Below, one piece after another: positions 15,905-24,683 of a DNA stretch of 35,508 nucleotides (positions are counted from its first letter, which is position 1; each line of letters opens with the position of its first letter). This DNA is from an uncultured Lachnospiraceae bacterium (lineage in GTDB: Bacteria > Bacillota > Clostridia > Lachnospirales > Lachnospiraceae): the NCBI GenBank assembly GCA_900316395.1, contig ONCT01000016.1, forward strand, positions 1-35,508, given 5' to 3'. The notes beneath the pieces were generated by a model that searched no databases, was not told the DNA's origin, and saw only the letters and a program-made list of their open reading frames with translations. Made by a program: the position numbers and the translations under genes.

Positions 15905-16963
15905 TTATATGCTCTTTAGAACACTATATATTCCCTTGAAAATGTTATAGTAGGTTCTACCTTTCTCTTCTCTAAAATTCTCCGTTAATAACTTGTAGAA
16001 ATTATTCAGTGAGTCACATTTTCTGTCCTTGATAACATTAAGTATCTTCTGCAAGTCTGTAAATCCCTTGTTGTTATATGATAAAAATATTCTAACAAGA
16101 TAATCAAGTCTTTGCTCTTCGTTGGCAATATATGTCTTGGCAATTTTATCCCTAAGTGCCTTGTCATCCTTTATCTGATGGTAATACTTAGTGCCTGTCT
16201 CCTGACCCAGGAGATTAGTTAGCACCATGTGATAATTGCTAAGCTCCTTAACACTGACGCTTTTTCCTATTCCTTCCACATAGCCCATCTCAGTAGATGG
16301 CTTTCTCTTCCATAAGGACTTAGGAAGCTGATTATTAGCATCCTTATTATCCTTCTTCTTGGCTGTGTCTTTTGTAGTCTTTGTTGCAGCCTTCGATGTT
16401 GTTTTTGTAGCGGCCTTGGTAGTTGTCTTAGAATCCTTTTGGGCTTTGGCTACCTTATTGATATCTACCTTCTTAACAGCCTTGGCCTTAGAGCCGGCTG
16501 CTTTTGTACTACTTATTCTTGTGACACTACTTGTTCTGCCGCTTCTTAACCCTGTGGTCTTAGTAGTACGAGTGCGTCTGTTCTTCTTAGGCGGGTCCAT
16601 CTCAACCCCGAGTCTGCTTACCTTGATTCCTTTAACAACCCAGTAATTAACGATTGCATCATATCCCTTGTCATTACTTATTATGACAAATGTGTTACGC
16701 TCTCCCTTGGCGATGCGATAGCCAAGCTCTGTAGAAAGTTGAAAATCCAAGGCGTTAGTTCCTGTAAAACATTTTACCCAATTAAGATTAACATCACCGT
16801 CTGCTATCTTACTAATATTCTCGTATGATGCATGTGTACTTTTCTCTGTATAAAACACTATTATCTCATCTGATTTCTTAATATCTGTTAGTGCTTCAAT
16901 CCATTTCTCATTAACATTCTCACTATCGACAAAATAAATTGTCTTATTTCCAAATAATCCCAT
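15905..16963 (-). CDS. PIN/NYN-like domain protein, putative ribonuclease
   Basis: This 352-residue protein has three parts. The N-terminal domain (about 7-120) looks like a PIN/NYN nuclease: YFVDSENVNEKW with Asp13, Glu15 and Asn16, then TNALDFQLSTELGYRIAKG, then IISNDKGYDAIV, giving the acidic cluster expected to bind Mg2+ or Mn2+. The middle (about 125-215) is a low-complexity Lys/Thr/Ala/Arg-rich linker that could bind nucleic acid. The C-terminal domain (about 220-352) is soluble, helical and not recognised. AGAAGGAT precedes the ATG. It lies 24 bases after the hybrid kinase and 4 bases before the HD gene. RNA cleavage is inferred from the fold; the target is unknown. Confidence 0.8.
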   Translation of the reverse strand: MGLFGNKTIYFVDSENVNEKWIEALTDIKKSDEIIVFYTEKSTHASYENISKIADGDVNLNWVKCFTGTNALDFQLSTELGYRIAKGERNTFVIISNDKGYDAIVNYWVVKGIKVSRLGVEMDPPKKNRRTRTTKTTGLRSGRTSSVTRISSTKAAGSKAKAVKKVDINKVAKAQKDSKTTTKAATKTTSKAATKTTKDTAKKKDNKDANNQLPKSLWKRKPSTEMGYVEGIGKSVSVKELSNYHMVLTNLLGQETGTKYYHQIKDDKALRDKIAKTYIANEEQRLDYLVRIFLSYNNKGFTDLQKILNVIKDRKCDSLNNFYKLLTENFREEKGRTYYNIFKGIYSVLKSI

Positions 16964-16987
16964 TTCTATCCTTCTTTTCTTAGATTT

Positions 16988-19027
16988 CTAGGACAGACGA
17001 ACCAGTTCCCTGTATAGTTCTTTTGTGTCAACCGGCTTGGCAATATGGGCATCCATACCAGCCTCAAAAGCCTTTGCCTTATCCTCTTCGAAGGCATTGG
17101 CCGTCATAGCAATAATAGGAACATGACCCTTTGTCCTTACTTCTGCATTTCTTATGATTCTAGTGGCCTTATAACCATCCATATATGGCATCTGAATGTC
17201 CATAAGCACTACATCATAATCGCTTCTCTCCTTCTTGCCCAACATATCAACAGCAACTGTTCCATCCGTAGCCTCTTCCACTACCATTCCTACCTCTTCA
17301 AGAATTGTTCTTGCAATCTCTCTGTTAAGGTCATTATCCTCCACAAGAAGTACCTTCTTGCCCTCAAGAAGAGACAGGTCAATCTTCTCCTCTTCTTCTT
17401 CAACATAATCTGCGTCAACAACCTTAAGTCTTATTGTACATTTGAATTCCGTCCCCTTGCCAAGAGAAGAATTACATGTAATCTCACCATTCATAAGCTC
17501 AACTAATCGCTTAGTGATTGCAAGACCAAGACCCGTTCCCTGTACTCCTGTAACAGCAGAACGATTCTCTCTTTCGAATAAATCGAACAGATGCTTTTGA
17601 AAATCTTTGCTCATACCAATACCAGTATCCTTTACAGATATCTGGTATATAGCGAAGCCATTCTTATTAGATGTCTTCTGCTTAATCTTAAAGGTAACTG
17701 TTCCCCCTTCCTTTGTATACTTTAGGGCGTTACCAAGAAGGTTAAGCATAATCTGCTTAGTACGTAAGCTGTCTGCATCTACAATCTTATCTGTAATATT
17801 AAGATTGCTTTTGAACTTCAGACCTTTCTTATCCATATCAATCCCGAACATGTCAACGGTCTCATTGAATTGCTCTTCTAAATCGAATGGTGCTTCATGA
17901 AGATCAATCCTACCACTTTCAATTCTTGCCATATCTAAGACATCATTAATAAGACCGAGAAGATGTTGACCTGACTTCTCGATTTTATCAAGATAATCTA
18001 ATAATTTGTCTGGATTGTCTGTCTCATTTTGGGCAAGTGCAACGAAACCAAGAATAGCATTCATTGGCGTTCTAATATCATGAGACATATTGAATAAGAA
18101 ATTAGACTTAGAAGAACTAGCGTGCTTTGCCTCCTCTAATGCAGCACGAAGAAGCTCCTGAGTCTCAATATCCTTCCGATACTCTTCTTCCACATCACGA
18201 AATCCGAGTACAATTCCTTTGAACTCACCGTCTTCTTCAACCTTAACTGCTTTCAGTCTATATTGTCTTCGTTCACCTTTAAATAATCTTGTATAGTTAA
18301 ATGTAATTATACCCTTATTCTTCACATCATCTATCAAGGTATTACATTCTACATATCTATATGCATCATCTTCTTCCTTAATGAGTGCATTATTAGTGAT
18401 ATATATCTGAACCATATCACTATACTTTATGTTCTTGTTAAGAACATCTCCAAAGCGCTGTAACACGTCTTCATCAGCTCGATATAAGCGCACCGTTTCT
18501 GTCTTAGCGTCAATGTAGAATACCGCACTATAATCATCAGATAAAGCTTCAACTATTCTACTGTTCTTCCTGTTCTCAACTTCAATGGACTTACTATCAG
18601 TCACATCAACTATGCCGATTACAGCCTGGTCATAAGGAGCCTCGCCTATACCGGCAACCTTCATGTCGAAGTACCTTTCTCCAGACATATCATACCATTT
18701 ATATGTCCGGATAAATTGTCCTCCATCCCATAGCTCCAGCCTGAGATTATCAACTATCAATACTTCTTCCAGCTTCAAGACTTCATCAGGTCTCATACCG
18801 TAGCTTAGATATTCTTTTAAGTCATTTAGATTATCAACATATTCTGCGCCTATATTATCAGGCTCATTACCAAGAAAGTGATTATACCTCATAGGTGTAG
18901 CAGCTTCTGTTTCCAAATCTATTCGGAATACGGCGTAGTATCTCTCGTTCAACAAATCCAGGAATTCCATTAATTCCTGATCACCTTCTATAATGTTGTG
19001 TCCCAATAAACTTAATTCCTTCTCCAT
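16988..19027 (-). CDS. Soluble hybrid sensor histidine kinase / response regulator
   Basis: No membrane helix is visible, so this is a cytoplasmic sensor. The N-terminal about 300 residues look like two PAS-type sensor modules (YYAVFRIDLETEAATPMRY and YSAVFYIDAKTETVRLY start two similar units). A kinase core follows with H-box NFLFNMSHDIRTPMNAIL, then N-box LLNLLGNALKYT and G-boxes GIGMS and GTGLGLAI. A C-terminal receiver ends the protein, with VVLMDIQMPYMDGY carrying the phospho-Asp and the conserved Lys in AKPVD. I prefer the ATG at 19027, preceded by GGGGG at 6 bases (679 residues). A GTG at 19051, directly after the stop of the TPR gene, would give 687. There is no output domain and no separate regulator next to it, so a downstream phosphotransfer partner must lie elsewhere. 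Confidence 0.93.
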   Translation of the reverse strand: MEKELSLLGHNIIEGDQELMEFLDLLNERYYAVFRIDLETEAATPMRYNHFLGNEPDNIGAEYVDNLNDLKEYLSYGMRPDEVLKLEEVLIVDNLRLELWDGGQFIRTYKWYDMSGERYFDMKVAGIGEAPYDQAVIGIVDVTDSKSIEVENRKNSRIVEALSDDYSAVFYIDAKTETVRLYRADEDVLQRFGDVLNKNIKYSDMVQIYITNNALIKEEDDAYRYVECNTLIDDVKNKGIITFNYTRLFKGERRQYRLKAVKVEEDGEFKGIVLGFRDVEEEYRKDIETQELLRAALEEAKHASSSKSNFLFNMSHDIRTPMNAILGFVALAQNETDNPDKLLDYLDKIEKSGQHLLGLINDVLDMARIESGRIDLHEAPFDLEEQFNETVDMFGIDMDKKGLKFKSNLNITDKIVDADSLRTKQIMLNLLGNALKYTKEGGTVTFKIKQKTSNKNGFAIYQISVKDTGIGMSKDFQKHLFDLFERENRSAVTGVQGTGLGLAITKRLVELMNGEITCNSSLGKGTEFKCTIRLKVVDADYVEEEEEKIDLSLLEGKKVLLVEDNDLNREIARTILEEVGMVVEEATDGTVAVDMLGKKERSDYDVVLMDIQMPYMDGYKATRIIRNAEVRTKGHVPIIAMTANAFEEDKAKAFEAGMDAHIAKPVDTKELYRELVRLS

Positions 19028-19051
19028 CTTCATCCCCCAAGATGTTACCAC

Positions 19052-20587
19052 CTATTGCGCAGCGGCCTCATTACCCTCAGGATTTGCCTCGGCATTAGCG
19101 TCTGCATTATTCTCATTGTTAGCATTAGCGTTATTATTAGTATTTGAATTAGTATAAGTGTTGCTACTATAATTGTTAGTCATAGTTGCATTAGGTAGTG
19201 GATCAGGTATCGATGCATTAACAGATGTAAGGTAATCCTTCGATTGTTTAACCCACTTACTGTTAGGAACCATTGATACAAGCATCTGATGGTACTTAGT
19301 AGCGTTAGCTATATCATTAAGGTTAGCATAGCTGTCCGCTAAATAGTACAGGGCATTACCATACTGATATGCCGGGTCGATATTAACAACAGTTGTAAAT
19401 TCTGTGATAGCCTCTTCATACTTCTTATTTCTGTATGCGTTATTACCCTTGTTATAGCTGTCGCGCATAATCTTATCATTTACAACCTTAATAACCTCAT
19501 CATATATTGCCTTACCGTTAGGCATTAAGACATCTGGATTAACAACTGACATAAGCTGTGTTGCCTTGTCTATATTAGACCTGTATATATTATTAGCTTC
19601 AATCAGGTTATCATAGCTGGTTGCCACATCACCCTTGCCATTATATTTTGCCAATTCCTCCTGCAAAGTCTTAACCTGATTCTTCAGAGACGAAATGCTT
19701 GAAGATGTTCCAGCAACCTCTTCGTTAGCGTCAACTAACGCATTAGCTGCATCAGTTTGAGCATTCTGTCTTACAGTTGGCACTACAAGTACAAAGCATA
19801 TAAGAAGTCCAATAACAAGTCCGATTGCAATATTGATAATGCTATTTCTGGAATTATCAAACCAGTCAGTGAATTTGTTGCCATTATTAGGCATCATTAT
19901 TGTGTCATTACCATCAGTAAATGAGATAATGTCATCTCTTTTCTTTTTCTTCTTACGCTCGTTCTCTCTGCTCTTGAGACCTTCCTTGACCTCCATCATA
20001 TATCGAAGGGTTGTAGTATTTCTTGCATCAACCTTGTTGGCAGCACTAAGTGCCTTACGAGCCTCTGCATATTCACCATCCTGTATACAAAGAAGGGCAA
20101 GAAGCTGATGCGCCGCAACCATCTTAGGATTCTGTCCTAGGACACGACGAAGCTGAATTCTGGCAAGATCTCTGTTACCCTGACGACAATAATCAAGGGC
20201 CTGATTATATTTCTTGATATTAGTACTAACACCATCAAGTAGTCCTGGTGTATTCTGCAATTCATCAAGATATATATCAACCCTGTTGTCCTCAGGCTTA
20301 AGGTTCTTACTTATAACCCATTCAGCTAAAGCTTTAACTGCTTCACCTACTTCATAATATATAAGTCCAAGGAGATTCCTTGCGTCAATATGATATTTGT
20401 TGCACTTAAGACTCATCTTAAGGTCTCTTATGGCTCCTGAAAGGTCACGAACCTGAGCCTTCATCAGACCTGCATTGTAATATGAATCCGACAGAGCAAG
20501 AATCCTTCTATAGACATGCATGTCAGCTCCACATACAGGACATTTATCAATTCCGTCTACTAACGTTCCGCATTTATAACAATTCAT
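19052..20587 (-). CDS. Membrane TPR protein with N-terminal zinc ribbon
   Basis: This 511-residue protein has a clear layout: a four-Cys zinc ribbon CYKCG...CPVCGA (3-20), TPR-like helical pairs (about 30-200), a basic stretch RKKKKKRDD (about 211-219), one membrane helix (about 249-272), a coiled coil (about 280-315), a second TPR set (about 330-455) and an Asn/Ala-rich tail (about 468-511). The positive charge before the helix puts the first half in the cytoplasm and the second half outside. It is probably a scaffold; no enzymatic motif is seen. It is translated directly before the hybrid kinase and 5 bases after a 46-codon gene, so these may act together. Confidence 0.85.
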   Translation of the reverse strand: MNCYKCGTLVDGIDKCPVCGADMHVYRRILALSDSYYNAGLMKAQVRDLSGAIRDLKMSLKCNKYHIDARNLLGLIYYEVGEAVKALAEWVISKNLKPEDNRVDIYLDELQNTPGLLDGVSTNIKKYNQALDYCRQGNRDLARIQLRRVLGQNPKMVAAHQLLALLCIQDGEYAEARKALSAANKVDARNTTTLRYMMEVKEGLKSRENERKKKKKRDDIISFTDGNDTIMMPNNGNKFTDWFDNSRNSIINIAIGLVIGLLICFVLVVPTVRQNAQTDAANALVDANEEVAGTSSSISSLKNQVKTLQEELAKYNGKGDVATSYDNLIEANNIYRSNIDKATQLMSVVNPDVLMPNGKAIYDEVIKVVNDKIMRDSYNKGNNAYRNKKYEEAITEFTTVVNIDPAYQYGNALYYLADSYANLNDIANATKYHQMLVSMVPNSKWVKQSKDYLTSVNASIPDPLPNATMTNNYSSNTYTNSNTNNNANANNENNADANAEANPEGNEAAAQ

Positions 20588-20592
20588 ATTCT

Positions 20593-20733
20593 TTACTTTC
20601 TCTCACTTTTCTCTACCATTTCTCTTAAGATATCAGTAAGGTCTGTAATATCTGTATTATGAATGGCATCCTCTGCTTCTTCAACTTCCTTAATTGGTTC
20701 AAATTGCTTTAATTCTTCTTCAAAGTCAATCAT
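20593..20733 (-). CDS. Small acidic protein, 46 residues, unrecognised
   Basis: This open frame starts with ATG 6 bases after a strong AAGGAGG and ends 5 bases before the TPR gene. The product is highly acidic and probably helical: it begins MIDFEEELKQFEPIKEVEE and ends with LREMVEKSERK. There is no membrane helix and no Cys. The ribosome binding site, the spacing to cdd (15 bases) and the tight junction to the TPR gene argue that it is a real gene; the function is unknown. It could be a partner of the TPR scaffold. Confidence 0.7.
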   Translation of the reverse strand: MIDFEEELKQFEPIKEVEEAEDAIHNTDITDLTDILREMVEKSERK

Positions 20734-20748
20734 GATATTCCTCCTTAA

Positions 20749-21171
20749 TTACAAGCTAAATCCCTTAGGTAACAAATCCTTCAATGTATAAGTTACGTTA
20801 TTCATTCCTTCTTCAACAATAATCTTAAAGTCATCATCGCAGAATTCCTTCATTACCTGAAGGCACATTCCACATGGATAGAAAGGCTCACCCAAATCAC
20901 CATTCTTAATTCCTGTTATTGCAATTGCTTCGAAATCTCTGTCTCCCTGTGCAATGGCTGTATATATGGCAGCTCTTTCTGCACACATGGTGGCACCATA
21001 CGAAGCATTCTCAACGTTGCAGCCAAAATATACCTTCTTTCCTTTTGTGAGAAGTGCTGCTCCGACATTAACATGAGAATATGGTGCATACGACCTAGGA
21101 AGTAATTCCTTAGCCAGTTCCATTAATATATCATCTGTAATTTCAACCCCATCAAATAACATATCATCCAT
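20749..21171 (-). CDS. cdd: Cytidine deaminase
   Basis: The enzyme deaminates cytidine and deoxycytidine to uridine and deoxyuridine in pyrimidine salvage. The 140-residue protein has the zinc site Cys63-Ala-Glu65 in TMCAERAAIY and PCGMC (Cys100, Cys103), with the substrate-binding FGCNVENASYG before it. Length matches the tetrameric class. It lies downstream of deoC, which is the usual pairing for nucleoside catabolism, but with a 68-base hairpin in between. No phosphorylase or deoxyribomutase gene is present in the window. Confidence 0.97.
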   Translation of the reverse strand: MDDMLFDGVEITDDILMELAKELLPRSYAPYSHVNVGAALLTKGKKVYFGCNVENASYGATMCAERAAIYTAIAQGDRDFEAIAITGIKNGDLGEPFYPCGMCLQVMKEFCDDDFKIIVEEGMNNVTYTLKDLLPKGFSL

Positions 21172-21193
21172 AATCTTCCTCCATCCTTAGTAT

Positions 21194-21261
21194 GAATTCT
21201 GAACCGAAAGCCCTCTGTCCGACTAAAAATGTCTTGCCAGAGGGTTTCGGCTTCAGAATTC
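21194..21261 (-). other. Long intergenic hairpin between deoC and cdd
   Basis: Bases 21194-21217 pair with 21238-21261 (GAATTCTGAA-CCGAAAG-CCCTCTG against CAGAGGG-TTTCGG-CTTCAGAATTC), a 24-bp stem with single-base bulges on each arm and a 20-base loop. It starts 6 bases after the deoC stop. It lacks a U tract on the minus strand, so it is not a standard terminator. It may slow 3' decay of the upstream message, act as a processing site, or attenuate cdd relative to deoC. Confidence 0.7.
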
Positions 21262-21266
21262 TTGCC

Positions 21267-21917
21267 TTAACCCTTAATCAACTTAACAATTCTAGAAGTA
21301 CCCAGTCTGTCAGCACCAATATCAAGATACCTGTCAGCATCTTCAAGACTGGATATTCCCCCTGCTGCCTTAATACATTTCGTAGGACTAATATTCTTCT
21401 TCATTAGTTCTACCACTTCAAATGTGGCTCCCTGTTTGGAGAACCCTGTAGAAGTCTTAATATAATCAGCATCAGATTCATTTATAACCTGACACATTCT
21501 TATAATCTCTTCATCTGTAAGAAGACATGTCTCAATAATTACTTTAAGAAGCTTACCCTGGCAGGCTTTCTTAACCTCATTAACCTCAGCTAAGATATCA
21601 TTAAATCTCCCTTCCTTGACCCAGCCTACGTTAATTACCATGTCAATCTCATCGGCGCCATTTTCTACGGCGTCACTTGCCTCAAAGCATTTTACCTTAG
21701 TAGTAGAATAGCCGTTAGGAAAGCCGATTACTGTACATATCTTAACCTCACCCTTAGCATAATCAGATGCCTTCTTAACAAAAGAAGCTGGTATGCACAC
21801 AGACGCTGTCTTATATCTGATGCCATCATCGATGATTACCTTAATATCATCCCAGGTAGCATCTACACCAAGAAGGGTGTGGTCTACTTTACTTAATATC
21901 TCTTCGTTACTTCTCAT
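21267..21917 (-). CDS. deoC: Deoxyribose-phosphate aldolase
   Basis: This class I aldolase splits 2-deoxyribose 5-phosphate into glyceraldehyde 3-phosphate and acetaldehyde. The 216-residue TIM barrel shows the Schiff-base lysine in DYIKTSTGFS (Lys154), the catalytic Asp in ADEIDMVINVG (near 92), TVIGFPNG near 62 and the phosphate-binding IKAAGGIS segment. Length is typical for the Firmicutes form. The gene starts 21 bases after valS and is followed by the hairpin and cdd. Confidence 0.97.
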   Translation of the reverse strand: MRSNEEILSKVDHTLLGVDATWDDIKVIIDDGIRYKTASVCIPASFVKKASDYAKGEVKICTVIGFPNGYSTTKVKCFEASDAVENGADEIDMVINVGWVKEGRFNDILAEVNEVKKACQGKLLKVIIETCLLTDEEIIRMCQVINESDADYIKTSTGFSKQGATFEVVELMKKNISPTKCIKAAGGISSLEDADRYLDIGADRLGTSRIVKLIKG

Positions 21918-21938
21918 AGAAAATCCCTTACTAAAATG

Positions 21939-24593
21939 CTAGCCCAAATCCTTAATTCGTTTCAACACATCATCCATCATCTGCGAATACTTGTCTAGCT
22001 TGTCCTTCTCTTCCTGAACCTTCTTCTCAGGCGCCTTACTAATGAAGTTCTTATTAGCAAGCATTCCCTTAACTCTCTTAAGCTCGCCCTCAAGACGCTT
22101 CTTCTCATCTGCTAGACGTTCTCTTTCCTTGTCAAGATCAACAATATCTTCAAATGGAATATAGATAACTGCATCAGGAATTACCGCTGATACTGCATCC
22201 TCTGGAATTCCTTCAGTTCCCTTCTGAACAGATACTGACTTGATACCACCTAGTGACTTATATGTATTCTCTAATTCCGTGAAAATGTTACGAACATGGT
22301 CGCTATCACTTGTAATAATTACATGTGGCTTCTTATTGTGTGGAACATCCATCTCTGCTTTGATATTTCTAATACCCTTAATAAGATCCTTGGCACGATT
22401 AATCTTCTCTTCAGCGTCAGCGAAGTTCCACTCATCCTTGTATTTTGGCCATGAAGCAAGCATTATTGACTCTTCCTCAGGAAGAAGATTGCAATATATC
22501 TCTTCTGTAATAAATGGCATAAATGGATGGAGCAAAATAAGACTCTGTGAAAGCACTGTCTTAAGTGTCCATAACGCAGCATTAGCATGTAGCTTAGGAT
22601 TGTCCTTGTTATATATACGAGGCTTAACGAACTCGATATAGTAATCACAGAACTGATCCCAGATAAAATCATATATCTTAGATACAGCAATACCAAGCTC
22701 GAACTTGTCCATGTTGTATGTAACTTCCTCTGCAAGATTGTTGAACTCTGAGAGAATCCATTTATCCGCGTTAACAAGCTCACTATCATCCGGCTTAGTT
22801 ATTGTCTCACCCTCAAGATTCATCATTATAAATCTTGATGCGTTCCATATCTTATTAGCGAAGTTACGAGAATTCTGAACTCTCTCGTCATAGAAACGCA
22901 TATCATTACCAGGTGCGTTACCTGTCATAAGTGTAAGACGAAGTGCGTCAGCACCATACTCGTCAATAACCTCTAATGGGTCAATTCCATTACCAAGAGA
23001 CTTACTCATCTTGCGTCCCTTAGCGTCACGAACAAGACCGTGGATTAAGACTGTGTCAAATGGGGATTTGCCAGTATGTGCATATCCTGAAAATACCATT
23101 CTAACAACCCAGAAGAAGATAATGTCATATCCTGTAACAAGTACATTAGTTGGATAGAAATATTCCATCTCTTCAGTCTTCTCAGGCCAACCAAGAGTTG
23201 AGAAAGGCCATAATGCAGAAGAGAACCATGTATCAAGTGTATCCTCATCTTGCACCATATGGTCATGTCCACATTTTGGACATGTTGTAGGTGCTTCACT
23301 GCTAGGTGCAACAACCATCTCACCACATTTCTCACAATAATATGCAGGGATTCTGTGGCCCCACCATAACTGACGGGAAATACACCAATCCTTAATATTG
23401 TTAAGCCAGTGAAGGTATGTCTTATCATAATTCTTAGGAACGAACTTCAATTCTTCCTTCTTTATAGCTTCAATAGCTGGCTTAGCTAATTCCTGCATAG
23501 CAACAAACCACTGTGGCTTAACCATAGGCTCAACAGTAGTTCCACATCTGTCATGTGTACCAACATTATGTGTGTGGTCTTCTATTCCAACAAGAAGTCC
23601 CATCTCATCCATCTTCTTAACGATAACCTTACGAGCCTCGTATCTGTCCATTCCCTGGAACTCGCCACCATTTTCATTAATGGTTGCGTCATCATTAAGC
23701 ACGTTAATAACCTCAAGGTTATGTCTCTTACCTACCTCGAAATCGTTAGGGTCATGACCTGGTGTAATCTTAACAACACCTGTTCCGAATTCTCTGTCAA
23801 CATATTCATCAGCAACAACAGGAATCTCACGATTCATAAATGGTAGCATAACCTTCTTGCCAATGATGTCCTGGTATCTCTCATCATCAGGATGAACTGC
23901 AACAGCAGTATCGCCAAGCATTGTCTCAGGTCTTGTTGTGGCGAACTCAACGTATTTGCCACTCTCCCCAACAATCTCGTATCTCATGTGCCAGAAGTGA
24001 CCAGCCTGCTCTTCGTGCTCAACCTCAGCATCACTAATTGTAGTCTTACATACAGGGCAGAAATTGATAATCTTGTTGCCCTTATATATCTTGCCTTCCT
24101 TGTAGAACTTAATGAATACATCTTCAACTGCCTTAGAGCAGCCCTCATCCATAGTGAAGCGTTCTCTTTCCCAGTCAGCTGCAGAACCTATCTTCTTAAG
24201 CTGATTAACGATTCGTCCACCGTACTCTTCCTTCCAGTCCCAACATTTCTCTAGGAAGCCTTCTCGTCCCAAGTCAGACTTCTTAATTCCCTGCTCCTTA
24301 AGATGCTCTATAACCTTAACCTCAGTTGCTATAGCTGCATGGTCTACACCTGGCTGCCACAACGCATTAAAGCCCTGAAGCTTCTTATAACGAATAAGAA
24401 TATCCTGCATTGTATTATCTAGGGCATGACCCATATGAAGCTGTCCTGTAATGTTAGGAGGTGGCATTACAATTGTGAAGGGCTCTTTACTTCTATCTAC
24501 TTCAGCGTGAAAATATCCATTCTCCTCCCACTTCTTATATAATCTGTCTTCAATCCCTTTTGGATCGTATTTTGTAGCTAGTTCCTTAGCCAT
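21939..24593 (-). CDS. valS: Valyl-tRNA synthetase
   Basis: This enzyme charges tRNA-Val. The product is 884 residues from the start I chose: ATG at 24593, preceded by GGAAGG at 8 bases. The longer frame from 24620 adds nine residues and has a poorer site. The class I signature is HMGH (53-56) after PPPNITGQL, and the second is KMSKS in GRKMSKSLGNG. The C-terminal coiled coil (LADEKKRLEGELKRV and beyond) is the tRNA-binding arm of ValRS. Four-Cys zinc motifs of the type CEKCG...CPKCG are present near the middle. No T-box leader fits in the about 55 bases between the promoter and the start, which differs from many Firmicutes valS genes. Confidence 0.97.
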   Translation of the reverse strand: MAKELATKYDPKGIEDRLYKKWEENGYFHAEVDRSKEPFTIVMPPPNITGQLHMGHALDNTMQDILIRYKKLQGFNALWQPGVDHAAIATEVKVIEHLKEQGIKKSDLGREGFLEKCWDWKEEYGGRIVNQLKKIGSAADWERERFTMDEGCSKAVEDVFIKFYKEGKIYKGNKIINFCPVCKTTISDAEVEHEEQAGHFWHMRYEIVGESGKYVEFATTRPETMLGDTAVAVHPDDERYQDIIGKKVMLPFMNREIPVVADEYVDREFGTGVVKITPGHDPNDFEVGKRHNLEVINVLNDDATINENGGEFQGMDRYEARKVIVKKMDEMGLLVGIEDHTHNVGTHDRCGTTVEPMVKPQWFVAMQELAKPAIEAIKKEELKFVPKNYDKTYLHWLNNIKDWCISRQLWWGHRIPAYYCEKCGEMVVAPSSEAPTTCPKCGHDHMVQDEDTLDTWFSSALWPFSTLGWPEKTEEMEYFYPTNVLVTGYDIIFFWVVRMVFSGYAHTGKSPFDTVLIHGLVRDAKGRKMSKSLGNGIDPLEVIDEYGADALRLTLMTGNAPGNDMRFYDERVQNSRNFANKIWNASRFIMMNLEGETITKPDDSELVNADKWILSEFNNLAEEVTYNMDKFELGIAVSKIYDFIWDQFCDYYIEFVKPRIYNKDNPKLHANAALWTLKTVLSQSLILLHPFMPFITEEIYCNLLPEEESIMLASWPKYKDEWNFADAEEKINRAKDLIKGIRNIKAEMDVPHNKKPHVIITSDSDHVRNIFTELENTYKSLGGIKSVSVQKGTEGIPEDAVSAVIPDAVIYIPFEDIVDLDKERERLADEKKRLEGELKRVKGMLANKNFISKAPEKKVQEEKDKLDKYSQMMDDVLKRIKDLG

Positions 24594-24654
24594 TGTTTCT
24601 ACCTTCCATTTCTGTATCATTTCTTAGTCGAAATACATACGACTTCGACCCATA

Positions 24655-24683
24655 ATTATACCATATTATCTATATTATATCTA
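24655..24683 (-). promoter_or_regulatory. Predicted promoter for the valS run
   Basis: Read on the minus strand, TATAAT (24660-24655) is preceded by TG one base upstream (extended -10). TAGATA lies 17 bases further up (24683-24678) and matches TTGACA at four of six positions. The site lies directly after the stop of the upstream glycosyltransferase gene and gives a leader of roughly 55 bases, with a small GTCGAA/TTCGAC inverted repeat at 24627-24649. Confidence 0.6.

Noticed and set aside
16359..16530. Repetitive low-complexity DNA as a repeat array.
   Set aside because: It is the coding region for the Lys/Thr/Ala linker of the PIN-like protein and has no fixed period.
19072..19180. Repetitive AAT/GCA-like DNA as a tandem repeat element.
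   Set aside because: It encodes the Asn/Ala-rich tail of the TPR protein in frame, with irregular units.
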